From NCBI GenBank assembly GCA_028275145.1, contig JAQCNG010000103.1, positions 1 through 10,555 on the forward strand: 10,555 nt of DNA, read 5' to 3'. The translations under genes and the position numbers were made by a program. Positions within the stretch are counted from its first letter, which is position 1. Each line of letters begins with the position of its first letter. Under the pieces are notes generated by a model, which was not told the origin of the DNA, did not search any database, and worked only from the letters and a program-made list of their open reading frames with translations. Positions 1 to 6,274 of this stretch are shown in pieces. This DNA comes from Halovenus sp. GTDB lineage: Archaea; Halobacteriota; Halobacteria; Halobacteriales; Haloarculaceae.

Positions 1-155
1 AGATTCACCAGTGGCCCTCGACACTCCTGTGGCTGAAACTCGGCGGTATCGCCCACATCCTGACCGGTATCTTCATCGCCCTCGCCGCGATTGTCCGCGC
101 GCTGGCGCTGATGCCACACCGACTCTCCTACGAGATGGAGCGCACCCAGAGCTGA
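1..155 (+). CDS. C-terminal end of a membrane protein (5' truncated by the window edge)
   Basis: An open frame runs in from the left edge (first full codon at base 3) and ends with TGA at 153-155. The 50 visible residues include a long hydrophobic stretch, roughly residues 8 to 37 of the fragment, rich in Leu, Ile, Ala and Gly (for example GIAHILTGIFIALAAIV), which fits one transmembrane helix. A short polar tail with HRLSYEMERTQS follows. Third codon positions are almost all G or C, as in the neighbouring real genes. The protein is probably an integral membrane protein with its last helix near the C-terminus. The family cannot be named from this fragment. It is transcribed towards argS, and a hairpin plus T-run lies between the two genes. 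Confidence 0.7.
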   Translation, partial: IHQWPSTLLWLKLGGIAHILTGIFIALAAIVRALALMPHRLSYEMERTQS

Positions 156-179
156 ACCGCGTCTCGCGGCGTGGGACGA

Positions 180-212
180 CCCGGGGAACCGGGCCGGCCG
201 GTGCGCTTTTCT
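180..212 (+). terminator. Hairpin plus T-run after the membrane protein gene
   Basis: A perfect 5-bp stem (CCCGG at 180-184 and CCGGG at 189-193, loop GGAA) is followed by GC-rich sequence and a run of T at 207-210. It begins 25 bases after the stop of the plus-strand gene. Haloarchaeal termination relies mainly on T-rich tracts, so the T-run is the more meaningful part. This is an inference from position and sequence only. Confidence 0.4.
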
Positions 213-230
213 ATGAGCAGTCGACGGTCC

Positions 231-248
231 GGGCGTCGCCCGACGCCC
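231..248. terminator. Perfect 7-bp hairpin just past the argS stop codon
   Basis: GGGCGTC (231-237) and GACGCCC (242-248) form a perfect stem with the 4-base loop GCCC, two bases beyond the argS stop. No U-run follows it on the minus strand, so it is more likely an RNA 3'-end stabiliser or a barrier between the two converging genes than a classical terminator. Confidence 0.35.
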
Positions 249-250
249 GC

Positions 251-1996
251 TCACATCGACTCGGGCGCGGCGATGCCGAGGATGTCCAGTGCGTTGGCGA
301 CGGTTGTCTGCGCGGCGGCAACGAGCGCCAGTCGTGCGCGGCGAGTCTCCCCGGGCGCATCCAGCACGGGACACTCCCGGTAGAATGAGTTGAACGTCTC
401 GGCGAACTCGCGGGCGTAGGTCGCCACGGCAGGGGGTTCGAGCCCCTCCGCGGCCGCCTCGACCACCGCCGGGAAACGCGCTATCTCGCGAATCAGGTCC
501 CGCTCGGCCTCGCTGTCGAGTGTGGCTGTCTCGACGGCAGTCGGGTCCGGCAGTTGCTCGGCCTCGTCGAGAATCCCCGATGCGCGTGCGTGGACGTACT
601 GGATGTACGGTGCGCTCTGGGCCTCGAAGTCGAGCGCACGCTCCCACTCGAAGGTGATGGTCTTTGTTGGCTGTCGGGCGACGATGTCGTAACGGACCGC
701 GCCGATACCCACCTGACGGGCGATTCTGTCGATATCGGCCTCGGTCAGTTCGTCGTCGCGCATGCGCCCGTCGAGACGGTCCTCCACCTCCGCGCGGGCG
801 CGCCGGATGGCCTCGTCGAGCAGGTCGTCCAGGTCGATACCGGTTCCCTCTCGCGTGCTCATCCCCCCTTCCGGGAGGTTGACCCACGAGAGGTGGACCG
901 TCTCCAGTTGGTCGGTGTCGTGTCCCAGCAGGTCCAGTGCGGAGCGGAGTTGGCGGGCCTGCAGTTCGTGGTCCTCGCCGAGCACCGTCACCGCGCGGTC
1001 GAAGTTCTCGAACTTCCACTCGTGGTGTGCCAGGTCACGGGTGGTGTACAGCGAGGTGTCGTCCGAGCGCAAGAACACGAGGTTCTTGTCGATATCCGGC
1101 AGGTCGAGTTGCCAGGCCTCCTCCTCGTAGACTGCGTGTTCGGTGTCCCTGAGACGGGCCACCACGTCCTCGGTCGAACCGTCGCGCATGAACCGAGTCT
1201 CCCTGACGAACTCGTCGAACGAGGCGGGAAGGCGGGCGAGGGTCTGTTGCATCCCGCCGAGAACAGTCTCCACGACAGTCGAGACGCGGTCGTAACTCTC
1301 GGCCTCACCCTCCTCGAGTCCCTGCAGTATCGCCTGTATCTCGGCCTCTGCCTCCGCGACGGCATCCTCCGGGCCCTCCTCGAGGAACGTGGAACCTTTG
1401 CGGTAGTAGCGCACCAGGTCGTAGTCGGGTCTGTCGCGCTCGGGGTCGGGCAGGTCCGACTCGTCGAACCGCTCGTAGGCCCAGGTGAACATCGCAATCT
1501 GGCGGCCGGCGTCGTTGACGTAGTAGTGTCGTTCGACGTCGTAGCCGGCGTAATCGAGCAGGTTCGCTATCGGGTCGCCGATGATTGGGTTGCGCGCGCG
1601 CCCCACGTGAACAGGTCCCGTGGGGTTCGCGCTCGTGTGCTCGACGACCACACTCTGGTCGCGCGGGTCCAGGTGTCCGTACCCGTCCTCGGTTGCGGCC
1701 GCGAGCGTCGCCTCGGCGTAGCGCTCTGCGGGCAGAAAGTTGAGGTACGGTCCCTGTGTCCGGACCGTCCGGACGTACTCGCGGTCGCTGGTATCGAACG
1801 CGTCGGCGAGTTCGGCCGCAACCACGGGTGGGGCCTCACCGGCCACCTCCGCGAGTCGGAAGGCGACGCTGGAGGCGAGCACCGCGTCGACATCGTCCGG
1901 CGGACGCTCGATGCCGAGGTCGTCGGTGGGGTAGCCGAGACGCTCCAGCGCCTCGCTCAACCCAGTCTCGACCTCGGCGCGCATCGACAGGAGCAT
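251..1996 (-). CDS. argS: Arginine--tRNA ligase (ArgRS)
   Basis: Class I aminoacyl-tRNA synthetase that charges tRNA-Arg with arginine in the cytoplasm, using ATP. The 581-residue length is normal for ArgRS. The N-terminal tRNA-binding (Arg_tRNA_synt_N) region covers about residues 1-85. The catalytic signature [15 protein letters not shown] is at 122-136, where HVGR replaces the HIGH motif. The KMSKS-equivalent loop reads GMSTREGT at 378-385. The C-terminal DALR anticodon-binding domain begins around residue 470 and contains [11 protein letters not shown]. The ATG at 1996 is preferred over the in-frame ATG at 1984, because [10 protein letters not shown] matches the usual haloarchaeal ArgRS N-terminus and a box A lies about 26 bases upstream. 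Essential housekeeping gene, apparently monocistronic, diverging from the cohesin-like gene. No key residue appears lost. Confidence 0.97.
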   Translation of the reverse strand: MLLSMRAEVETGLSEALERLGYPTDDLGIERPPDDVDAVLASSVAFRLAEVAGEAPPVVAAELADAFDTSDREYVRTVRTQGPYLNFLPAERYAEATLAAATEDGYGHLDPRDQSVVVEHTSANPTGPVHVGRARNPIIGDPIANLLDYAGYDVERHYYVNDAGRQIAMFTWAYERFDESDLPDPERDRPDYDLVRYYRKGSTFLEEGPEDAVAEAEAEIQAILQGLEEGEAESYDRVSTVVETVLGGMQQTLARLPASFDEFVRETRFMRDGSTEDVVARLRDTEHAVYEEEAWQLDLPDIDKNLVFLRSDDTSLYTTRDLAHHEWKFENFDRAVTVLGEDHELQARQLRSALDLLGHDTDQLETVHLSWVNLPEGGMSTREGTGIDLDDLLDEAIRRARAEVEDRLDGRMRDDELTEADIDRIARQVGIGAVRYDIVARQPTKTITFEWERALDFEAQSAPYIQYVHARASGILDEAEQLPDPTAVETATLDSEAERDLIREIARFPAVVEAAAEGLEPPAVATYAREFAETFNSFYRECPVLDAPGETRRARLALVAAAQTTVANALDILGIAAPESM

Positions 1997-2019
1997 ACCC
2001 TCGTTACTCCGGGCGGCGG

Positions 2020-2025
2020 TTTAGT
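2020..2025 (-). promoter_or_regulatory. Box A promoter element of argS
   Basis: Read on the minus strand this is ACTAAA, centred about 26 bases before the argS ATG. That is the box A spacing expected for a leaderless haloarchaeal transcript. It shares the 86-base divergent region (1997-2082) with the plus-strand promoter at 2052. Confidence 0.5.
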
Positions 2026-2051
2026 CGTGACGTTCGCGGACGAGCGCGGCG

Positions 2052-2056
2052 TTTAA
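2052..2056 (+). promoter_or_regulatory. Box A promoter element of the cohesin-like gene
   Basis: TTTAA lies in an otherwise GC-rich stretch, centred 29 bases before the ATG at 2083. It supports that start, and therefore a protein without any N-terminal extension, with no leader or only a few bases of leader. Confidence 0.5.
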
Positions 2057-2082
2057 CTGCCGGGCCGGGCAACGCAACCCCG

Positions 2083-2550
2083 ATGAGCGACGCCGACGGA
2101 GACGGGCGCGAGGCGGTGACCGTATCGTTTCGACCGGCCGAGCGGTCGGTTCCGGCGGGCGAGCAGGCAACGTTCGAACTCGCCGTCGACGGTGCGGAGC
2201 GTGGCATCTCGGCGTACGAGTCGGCGGTCTACGTCGGTGACGGCGCACGTGTGGTCCGTGCGTCGCTGACCGGCGACCCGGCCGTCCCCGTGGTGGACCT
2301 CGTCGAGGACGGCACGGCCGCGGTGCTGGCGGCGGCGATGGGTCCCGAATCCGGCCACGACGGGGCCGGTGAGACTGTCGTCGCGGCGCTGACCGTGCGC
2401 GGTGAGACTACCGGCCGGTCGGTCGAACTCGCAATCGACGACGAGACCGAGGTGGCACCGGTCGGCGGCGGTCCCGACCGGTACACCGTCGGCCAGTGTG
2501 GAACGGCCACGCTCCGTGTTGTCGAACCCGACTGGGACGACCCGGAGTGA
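2083..2550 (+). CDS. Small cohesin-like beta-sandwich protein without signal peptide
   Basis: A 155-residue acidic protein. After a short polar N-terminus (MSDADGDGREAV) nearly the whole chain resembles one cohesin-type domain. The segment VTVSFRPAERSVPAGEQATF begins around residue 12, then come ELAVDGAERGISAYESAVYV and a later TVVAALTVRG strand, the order seen in cohesin-like modules. Known cohesins bind dockerins in extracellular assemblies, and related haloarchaeal domains usually sit in secreted or surface proteins. Here there is no signal peptide, transmembrane helix, lipobox or C-terminal anchor, so the protein is predicted to be cytoplasmic. The start is supported by a box A 29 bases upstream, and the frame upstream of it lies antisense to argS. 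There is no dockerin partner in the window. The domain call is by eye. Function is unknown. Confidence 0.75.
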   Translation: MSDADGDGREAVTVSFRPAERSVPAGEQATFELAVDGAERGISAYESAVYVGDGARVVRASLTGDPAVPVVDLVEDGTAAVLAAAMGPESGHDGAGETVVAALTVRGETTGRSVELAIDDETEVAPVGGGPDRYTVGQCGTATLRVVEPDWDDPE

Positions 2551-2629
2551 TACTGTCGACTGTAACTTCGTGGAACGATTCGGCACCCCGGAGTGCCGAG
2601 ATATGCCGTGGGCTTACAGCCGACAGTAT
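2550..2629. repeat. 80-bp element with 16-bp terminal inverted repeats (MITE-like)
   Basis: ATACTGTCGACTGTAA (2550-2565) and TTACAGCCGACAGTAT (2614-2629) are inverted copies with one mismatch. Between them lies a second perfect 7-bp stem, TCGGCAC (2580-2586) and GTGCCGA (2593-2599), with a 6-base loop. Flanking bases are GAGTG on the left and GAGTT on the right, possibly a decayed 5-bp target duplication. The left end supplies the last base of the TGA stop of the cohesin-like gene. The arrangement fits a miniature inverted-repeat element or a strongly structured 3' UTR. The sequence does not decide between them. Confidence 0.55.
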
Positions 2630-2773
2630 GAGTTCCTGGGTCGACGGTGTCGTCCGCGACGGCAACCCCCTCACCGGCCAGGGCCGGCCAGACCATCCCG
2701 AGTGACTCGCCGAGTTCATGAACCTGCTCGGCGAGCGCATCGCAACGGCGACCGGTTCTCGCCAGCGACGACT
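2628..2773 (+). pseudogene. Probable short remnant of a coding gene, interrupted by TGA
   Basis: From ATG 2628 an open frame encodes 25 residues (MSSWVDGVVRDGNPLTGQGR then PDHPE) before TGA at 2703-2705. The same frame then continues as LAEFMNLLGERIATATGS with very high GC at third positions on both sides of the stop, as in a real haloarchaeal gene. Past about 2760 the frame becomes Arg-rich and unlike a protein, whereas a +1 shift gives LASDD and a TGA at 2771-2773, a typical acidic haloarchaeal ending. I read this as a decayed gene with one nonsense and one frameshift change, though a genuine 25-residue peptide is possible. The family is not recognised. The start codon overlaps the right end of the 80-bp inverted-repeat element. 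Confidence 0.3.
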
Positions 2774-2829
2774 GACCGCCCGCCGTGGCTCACAGTCCAG
2801 CGACCGCCCGCCGTGGCCCACAGTCCGGG
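2774..2829 (+). repeat. Two tandem copies of a 28-bp repeat
   Basis: Unit 1 is 2774-2801 and unit 2 is 2802-2829. Both begin GACCGCCCGCCGTGGC and differ at only three positions (CT versus CC, and the last four bases AGC-type versus GGG-type). They abut directly, 39 bases before the MaoC box A. Either replication slippage or a duplicated regulatory site would explain them. Confidence 0.7.
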
Positions 2830-2867
2830 TCCACCCGCCAGCAGGGAGTGTACGCCGTCGGCGAATC

Positions 2868-2876
2868 TTATTTATA
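2868..2876 (+). promoter_or_regulatory. Box A promoter element of the MaoC-like gene
   Basis: TTATTTATA is the most AT-rich motif in the region, centred about 27 bases before ATG 2899. It is a strong match to a haloarchaeal TATA box and shows that translation starts at 2899, not at upstream in-frame codons. Confidence 0.7.
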
Positions 2877-2898
2877 CTGGCCGGGAGATACCCCGGGT

Positions 2899-3366
2899 AT
2901 GCCGTACAGTTACGAACCCCACCACTTCGAGGAGTTCGAGGAGGGCAAACAGTTCGTCAGCGTCGGGCGGACAGTCACGGAGTCGGATCTCGTGATGCAC
3001 TCGGCGCTGACGGGCGACTGGACGGAGCTCCACACGAACGGTGAGTACGCCGAGGAGACGGAGTTCGGCGAGCGCATCGCCCACGGCCCGATGACGTTCG
3101 TCCAGGCAACCGGCTTCGTCTACCGGATGGGCATCGTCGAACGGACGGCGATAGCGTTTCTGGGGATGAACTACATGGACCTGCCGAACCCGGTGTTCAT
3201 CGGCGACACCCTCTCGCTCGAGGCCGTTGTCACCGACCAGAAAGACATCGGCAGTCGCGACGACGCCGGCATCGTGGTACTCGACTGCACCATGACCAAC
3301 CAGAACGACACGGTCGTCCTCGAGGGGGACATGAAGTTCCTTATAAAGGCCAGGTCCGAGAACTGA
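2899..3366 (+). CDS. MaoC-family hot-dog dehydratase (enoyl-CoA hydratase type)
   Basis: A 155-residue single hot-dog-fold protein of the MaoC/(R)-specific enoyl-CoA hydratase family. Such enzymes add water to, or remove it from, enoyl/hydroxyacyl-CoA thioesters in the cytoplasm. The hydratase-2 motif is visible as TGDWTELHTN, with the catalytic pair Asp40 and His45 five residues apart as in PhaJ-type enzymes. The following IAHGPMTFVQATG (about residues 60-72) and FIGDTLSLEAVV (about 99-110) are also typical of the family. The substrate cannot be told from sequence. ATG 2899 is chosen because a TATA box lies 27 bases upstream. The LOG-like gene follows after 7 bases, so co-transcription is likely, although a TATA-like motif near the end of this gene could give the next gene its own transcript. 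Confidence 0.9.
   Translation: MPYSYEPHHFEEFEEGKQFVSVGRTVTESDLVMHSALTGDWTELHTNGEYAEETEFGERIAHGPMTFVQATGFVYRMGIVERTAIAFLGMNYMDLPNPVFIGDTLSLEAVVTDQKDIGSRDDAGIVVLDCTMTNQNDTVVLEGDMKFLIKARSEN
3341..3347 (+). promoter_or_regulatory. Possible internal promoter for the LOG-like gene, inside the MaoC 3' end
   Basis: TTATAAA sits within the last codons of the MaoC gene and is centred 30 bases before the ATG at 3374, close to box A spacing for a very short leader. It also encodes Leu-Ile-Lys of MaoC, so it may be coincidental. Confidence 0.4.
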
Positions 3367-3373
3367 CACAGAG

Positions 3374-3832
3374 ATGCGTGTCAGTGTTATCGGTGGCTCG
3401 ACGGTCACCGACAGGGAGTACGGGCAGGCCCGGGCGGTCGGTGCGACCCTCGCACGGCGGGGTCACGAACTCGTCTGTGGCGGACTGGGCGGGGTCATGG
3501 AGGCCGCCTGTCACGGCGCGACAGAGGCCGGCGGTCACACAATCGGTATCCTCCCCGGAGCGGACCCCACGGCGGCGAACCGACACGTCGAGACGGCAAT
3601 CGCGACGGGGCTTGGTAACGCCCGGAACGCCGTTGTCGTGCTGAACGGGGAGGCGGCCGTCGCCGTCGGCGGACACACCGGAACGCTCTCCGAGATCGCG
3701 CTCGCACGGGATTACGGCCGGCCCGTGGCGGGACTCGACACCCACGAACTCGACGGGATTGGTGTCGAGGCCGTCGAGAGCCCGGCGGCGGCCGTCGAGT
3801 ACGTCGAGGGTGCGGTCACGGAGAGCCAGTAG
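3374..3832 (+). CDS. LOG-like Rossmann nucleotide-binding protein (TIGR00725 type)
   Basis: A 152-residue single-domain Rossmann-like protein of the TIGR00725/LOG-DprA-related superfamily. Visible motifs are the N-terminal strand MRVSVIGGS, the glycine-rich CGGLGGVMEAA (residues 35-45), GILPGA (58-63), the GLGNARN segment (79-85), and GGHTGTLSE (99-107), which corresponds to the PGGxGTxxE signature of lysine decarboxylase-like/LOG proteins. LOG enzymes release cytokinin bases from nucleotide monophosphates, but TIGR00725 members are shorter and have no settled function, so only nucleotide or phosphoribosyl binding is safely inferred. It lies 7 bases after the MaoC gene and may also use its own TATA box inside that gene. 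It converges on the GCS2-like gene with 6 bases between the stops. The catalytic Glu of the GTxxE motif is kept. Confidence 0.88.
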   Translation: MRVSVIGGSTVTDREYGQARAVGATLARRGHELVCGGLGGVMEAACHGATEAGGHTIGILPGADPTAANRHVETAIATGLGNARNAVVVLNGEAAVAVGGHTGTLSEIALARDYGRPVAGLDTHELDGIGVEAVESPAAAVEYVEGAVTESQ

Positions 3833-3838
3833 GCGCGG

Positions 3839-5356
3839 TCAGAGCCAGTCGCTGAACGAGCCCTCGACGAGCGTCTCCGCCTGGCGGTCGATGTACTCGG
3901 ACTGCATTCCCCAGACGGCCTCGGTCAGTGGCACACCCTCCTCGACGCGCTCGCGAACGTGGTCGTACTGCCAGCGTGCGGGACTGGTCCGGTGGTCGAG
4001 TCGCTCCCGGAGCGGGCGGAGATACCGTCGGGCCTCCGCGTCGGAGAACCCCCGGAGTGTGAGACCGTCGCGGGCGAACTCGAGACACTCGCCACAGATC
4101 TCATCGACGTCGGTGGTGACCGCGCCGTTGCTGGTGAGCCACCGCATGTCGGCGTCGAGTCCGTCCCGGACGGCGCTGTAGAAGTTCGCCTCGGCCTGCT
4201 CCCACTCGAGCGACCGGACCGGATGCTCGCGGCGGGGCAGACTCTCCATGAGACCGGCAAAGGCGGCCTCGAACGCGACGGTGTCTCTGACCGTGGGCTG
4301 ACCGGGCAGCGGGCGGAACTCGATGCGTGCGTTCGCGGCCGACCGCGTCGCGCCGTCGAAGACCGGGCGAACCCAGCGCCAGTAACTGCCGTGTTTGTGA
4401 CGCAGGTGGACGAACTCGTCGTCGAAGCGGTTTCCCGACTCCATCTCCATCGGCACGATGCAGGCGTCCATCGCGATGTCGTCGATCGCTTCGTCCACGC
4501 TCTCGAAATCCGGCGGGAACCTGACCTTGGGCTGTTTGTCCACCTCTCTCCCGGGGTTCATCACCGACTCGAAAACGTGGACGCGGTTCTCCATGTGGGC
4601 GTCCTCGAGTACCGTCTCGTCGGGGACGTCGTCGTACAGTCTCGGCGGAAAAAACGGGGAGTTGACACCGAGCGCGAGCAGGGGGCCGGCAACCCGGAGC
4701 GCGTACCGGAAGTGCACCGGCAGGTCCGGCGCGTGTGCGACCTGGTAGTGGGGCTGGATGGAGGTACAGAGGCTCTCTGGCATGACAGTGTCGGCCGACA
4801 GTGTGACGTTTGGCGCTTCGAGCGTACATCGGGAGGGGTAGGAGGCGTTTGCCATCGTGTGGTACCGGACAGACGCGCTGAGATTCGTCGCAATCCTGAT
4901 ACCGTTCTGTCCGATGCTGTCGGTGAGATAGTCGACGGCACTCTCGCCTACCGGCGGCACCGTCCAGATGCCCCCGGAGACGAGACGGATGTTCTCGGTC
5001 CCGGTCTTCTCGAGGGCCGGTGCGAGGTGGGCCTGTATCTGCTTTTCCTGTGCGGCCAGTCCGTACGTCGTCAGCGGGAGCGGTGTGGTCTGCATCTCGG
5101 CGTTGTGCAACCCGAGTTCCTTTTCGAACCCGATTGTTTCGAGCAACCCCCGGGGGACACGACAGAGCGCGTCGGTCCGGTCGTCTGCCCCGTAGAACTC
5201 CAGTTCCAGTCCCACCAGCGACTGTGAGTTGTCGAACGTGCCCGCGCTGACCTCCGTCTTGAGTCTCTCCGCCTCCTCCTCCACGCGGCGCTCGAACTCC
5301 TCGACGTCCACGTCGAGAGCCTCGTGGATGGCCGCCGCCAGTTCGGATGCCGACAT
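3839..5356 (-). CDS. Glutamate-cysteine ligase family 2-like protein (carboxylate-amine ligase superfamily)
   Basis: A 505-residue cytoplasmic protein. The first 45 residues are charged and probably helical or coiled-coil. GLELEFYG follows at 49-56, with Glu51 and Glu53 matching the metal-binding E-x-E start of the GCS2/YbdK fold, then LHNAEMQTTP (83-92), the usual second acidic segment. The basic IEFRPLPGQPTVRD at 345-358 fits the late strand of that fold. Such enzymes join an amine to a gamma-carboxylate using ATP. The chain is clearly longer than a typical haloarchaeal GshA of about 360 residues and has a 150-residue helical C-terminal extension, so it is probably a paralogue with another substrate. 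ATG 5356 is chosen over the upstream open frame because a box A lies 28 bases before it and the extension has rare codons. Substrate unknown. Confidence 0.8.
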   Translation of the reverse strand: MSASELAAAIHEALDVDVEEFERRVEEEAERLKTEVSAGTFDNSQSLVGLELEFYGADDRTDALCRVPRGLLETIGFEKELGLHNAEMQTTPLPLTTYGLAAQEKQIQAHLAPALEKTGTENIRLVSGGIWTVPPVGESAVDYLTDSIGQNGIRIATNLSASVRYHTMANASYPSRCTLEAPNVTLSADTVMPESLCTSIQPHYQVAHAPDLPVHFRYALRVAGPLLALGVNSPFFPPRLYDDVPDETVLEDAHMENRVHVFESVMNPGREVDKQPKVRFPPDFESVDEAIDDIAMDACIVPMEMESGNRFDDEFVHLRHKHGSYWRWVRPVFDGATRSAANARIEFRPLPGQPTVRDTVAFEAAFAGLMESLPRREHPVRSLEWEQAEANFYSAVRDGLDADMRWLTSNGAVTTDVDEICGECLEFARDGLTLRGFSDAEARRYLRPLRERLDHRTSPARWQYDHVRERVEEGVPLTEAVWGMQSEYIDRQAETLVEGSFSDWL

Positions 5357-5641
5357 GAGCGGTGTTTTAACTGCCAGGGGCTTTAATCTCGCGCCCGAGG
5401 CAGTCGGCTGTACGACCGCGCCTGCGAGCAGGGGGTCGGCGAGACGCTCGAACTCTCGCCGGCCAGCGAGGCGTTCCCGTAGCGGTAGCCGGACAGCGGC
5501 AGCCGAGTCCCGCGGCGGTAGCCGGCCCCGACAGCGCGAACGAACCGGCAGGAACCGGCGAGTCCGACACTGACGGCCCGAACCCGTGACGCTCGTGCTG
5601 GCGTCGAAACCGCTTTGCCCGGGGGTCACCCACAGTTCGAT
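5357..5641. other. 285-base divergent intergenic region with short direct repeats
   Basis: No gene is supported here. The region holds the GCS2-like promoter at the left and a weak box A candidate (GCTTTGC at 5612-5618) for the DUF5804 gene at the right. Between them GCGGTAGCCGG occurs at 5482-5492 and 5515-5525 (33-base spacing), and GAACCGGC occurs at 5542-5549 and 5552-5559 (10-base spacing). The frames across it are rich in Arg and use rare CGG, CTA and AGA codons. Confidence 0.5.
5381..5387 (-). promoter_or_regulatory. Box A promoter element of the GCS2-like gene
   Basis: Read on the minus strand this is ATTAAAG, centred 28 bases before ATG 5356. A second AT-rich motif (TTTTAA at 5365-5370) is too close to the start to act as box A. 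The position rules out translation of the long upstream in-frame extension. Confidence 0.6.
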
Positions 5642-6205
5642 ATGACGCGGGTCTGTCTGGTCGGCGACGGGGACCTGCAACTCTCCTACGAGTTGCTCTC
5701 CCGGGAGACGGCGCGGGAGGCACTCGCGACGTACGACCTGCGCGAACCGTACCACAACAGCGTCGCCGTGGAGACGGTCAGTCTCGGCGCGGCGGTCGCA
5801 CTGCTGAACGACCTGGACTGGTATCTCGCCCGGTTTGTCTCCGAGGCGATGGTGTTCGAGCCCTCGGTCAGCGAGACGGAGTGGCTCTCACGGGACCTCG
5901 CGACGGCCATCCGGGACGAGGCCGTCGACCCCGGTGAGACCGGCCGACTGCTCAGGGTCTACGGACTGGCCTACCCCGACCCGGCGGGCGAGGACGCCGA
6001 CAGCAGCGACGGCGACCGGGAGCGCGGCGGAACCGACCAACCGGGCGGAGACGACAACAGCGGCGCGAACCCGGGAACCGACGCGCCCCGACTCGTCGAA
6101 CCGATGTTCGTCGCCCGGACCGGCGGGGGTCTGCCGGAGTACGACCTGCGAGACGTCGACGAGACGCTCCTGGTCCGTGTCACCGAGGACGAGTTCGACG
6201 AGTGA
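5642..6205 (+). CDS. DUF5804 family protein (conserved haloarchaeal, unknown function)
   Basis: A 187-residue acidic cytoplasmic protein. The N-terminus MTRVCLVGDGDLQLSYELLS and the segments ETVSLGAAVALLNDLDWYL (44-62) and EPSVSETEWLSRDLA (73-87) match what I remember of the haloarchaeal DUF5804 family. I know no function for it. Residues about 115-149 are a Gly/Asp/Ser-rich low-complexity linker, followed by a conserved-looking tail with MFVARTGGGLPEYDLRDVDE (155-174), so the protein seems to have two ordered parts joined by a flexible insert. ATG 5642 is preferred over the TTG at 5615 because it fits the family N-terminus and a weak box A lies 27 bases upstream. The VWA gene follows in the same direction after 69 bases that hold their own T-rich motif, so it is probably a separate unit. 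Confidence 0.8.
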   Translation: MTRVCLVGDGDLQLSYELLSRETAREALATYDLREPYHNSVAVETVSLGAAVALLNDLDWYLARFVSEAMVFEPSVSETEWLSRDLATAIRDEAVDPGETGRLLRVYGLAYPDPAGEDADSSDGDRERGGTDQPGGDDNSGANPGTDAPRLVEPMFVARTGGGLPEYDLRDVDETLLVRVTEDEFDE

Positions 6206-6242
6206 CCCGCCGAAACTGTCACATCGTGGGGTATCGACGGGT

Positions 6243-6250
6243 TGTTTTTG
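6243..6250 (+). promoter_or_regulatory. T-rich element before the VWA gene (promoter, and possibly terminator of the DUF5804 gene)
   Basis: A TGTTTTTG tract is centred about 28 bases before ATG 6275 and 40 bases after the DUF5804 stop. It could be a poor box A, and its T5 run could also end the upstream transcript. A 5-bp inverted repeat (CGACA 6256-6260, TGTCG 6269-6273) sits between it and the start codon. Confidence 0.35.
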
Positions 6251-6274
6251 TGTGTCGACAACGAAAACTGTCGT

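Larger units (their letters stand above)
2551..2898. other. 348-base gene-poor stretch between the cohesin-like and MaoC genes
   Basis: It holds, in order, the 80-bp inverted-repeat element, the interrupted coding remnant, two copies of a 28-bp tandem repeat and the MaoC promoter. I see no intact gene. The frame that extends the MaoC ORF upstream of 2899 is Arg- and Pro-rich and lies over the tandem repeat, so it is unlikely to be translated. Confidence 0.6.

Noticed and set aside
554..2056. 500-codon open frame on the plus strand opposite argS
   Set aside because: It is the antisense shadow of argS, which has clear class I synthetase motifs. Long antisense frames are expected in DNA with high third-position GC.
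1756..2082. N-terminal extension of the cohesin-like protein
   Set aside because: The frame lies antisense to argS, is Arg-rich and lies mostly upstream of the box A at 2052.
2899..3832. A beta-oxidation cluster linking the MaoC gene to the hydratase at 9366-10172
   Set aside because: The two genes are 6 kb apart on opposite strands with unrelated genes between, and no thiolase, acyl-CoA ligase or dehydrogenase is present.
3959..5227. 422-codon plus-strand frame opposite the GCS2-like gene
   Set aside because: Antisense shadow. The minus-strand protein has recognisable fold motifs and a promoter, whereas this one has neither.
5357..5755. N-terminal extension of the GCS2-like protein to an ATG at 5755
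   Set aside because: The extension overlaps the DUF5804 gene, uses rare codons, is Arg-rich and lies upstream of a box A that is 28 bases before ATG 5356.
6239..6274. VWA start at the TTG at 6242
   Set aside because: The extra residues (FLCVDNENCR) do not fit a VWA N-terminus, and the region carries the T-rich promoter candidate.
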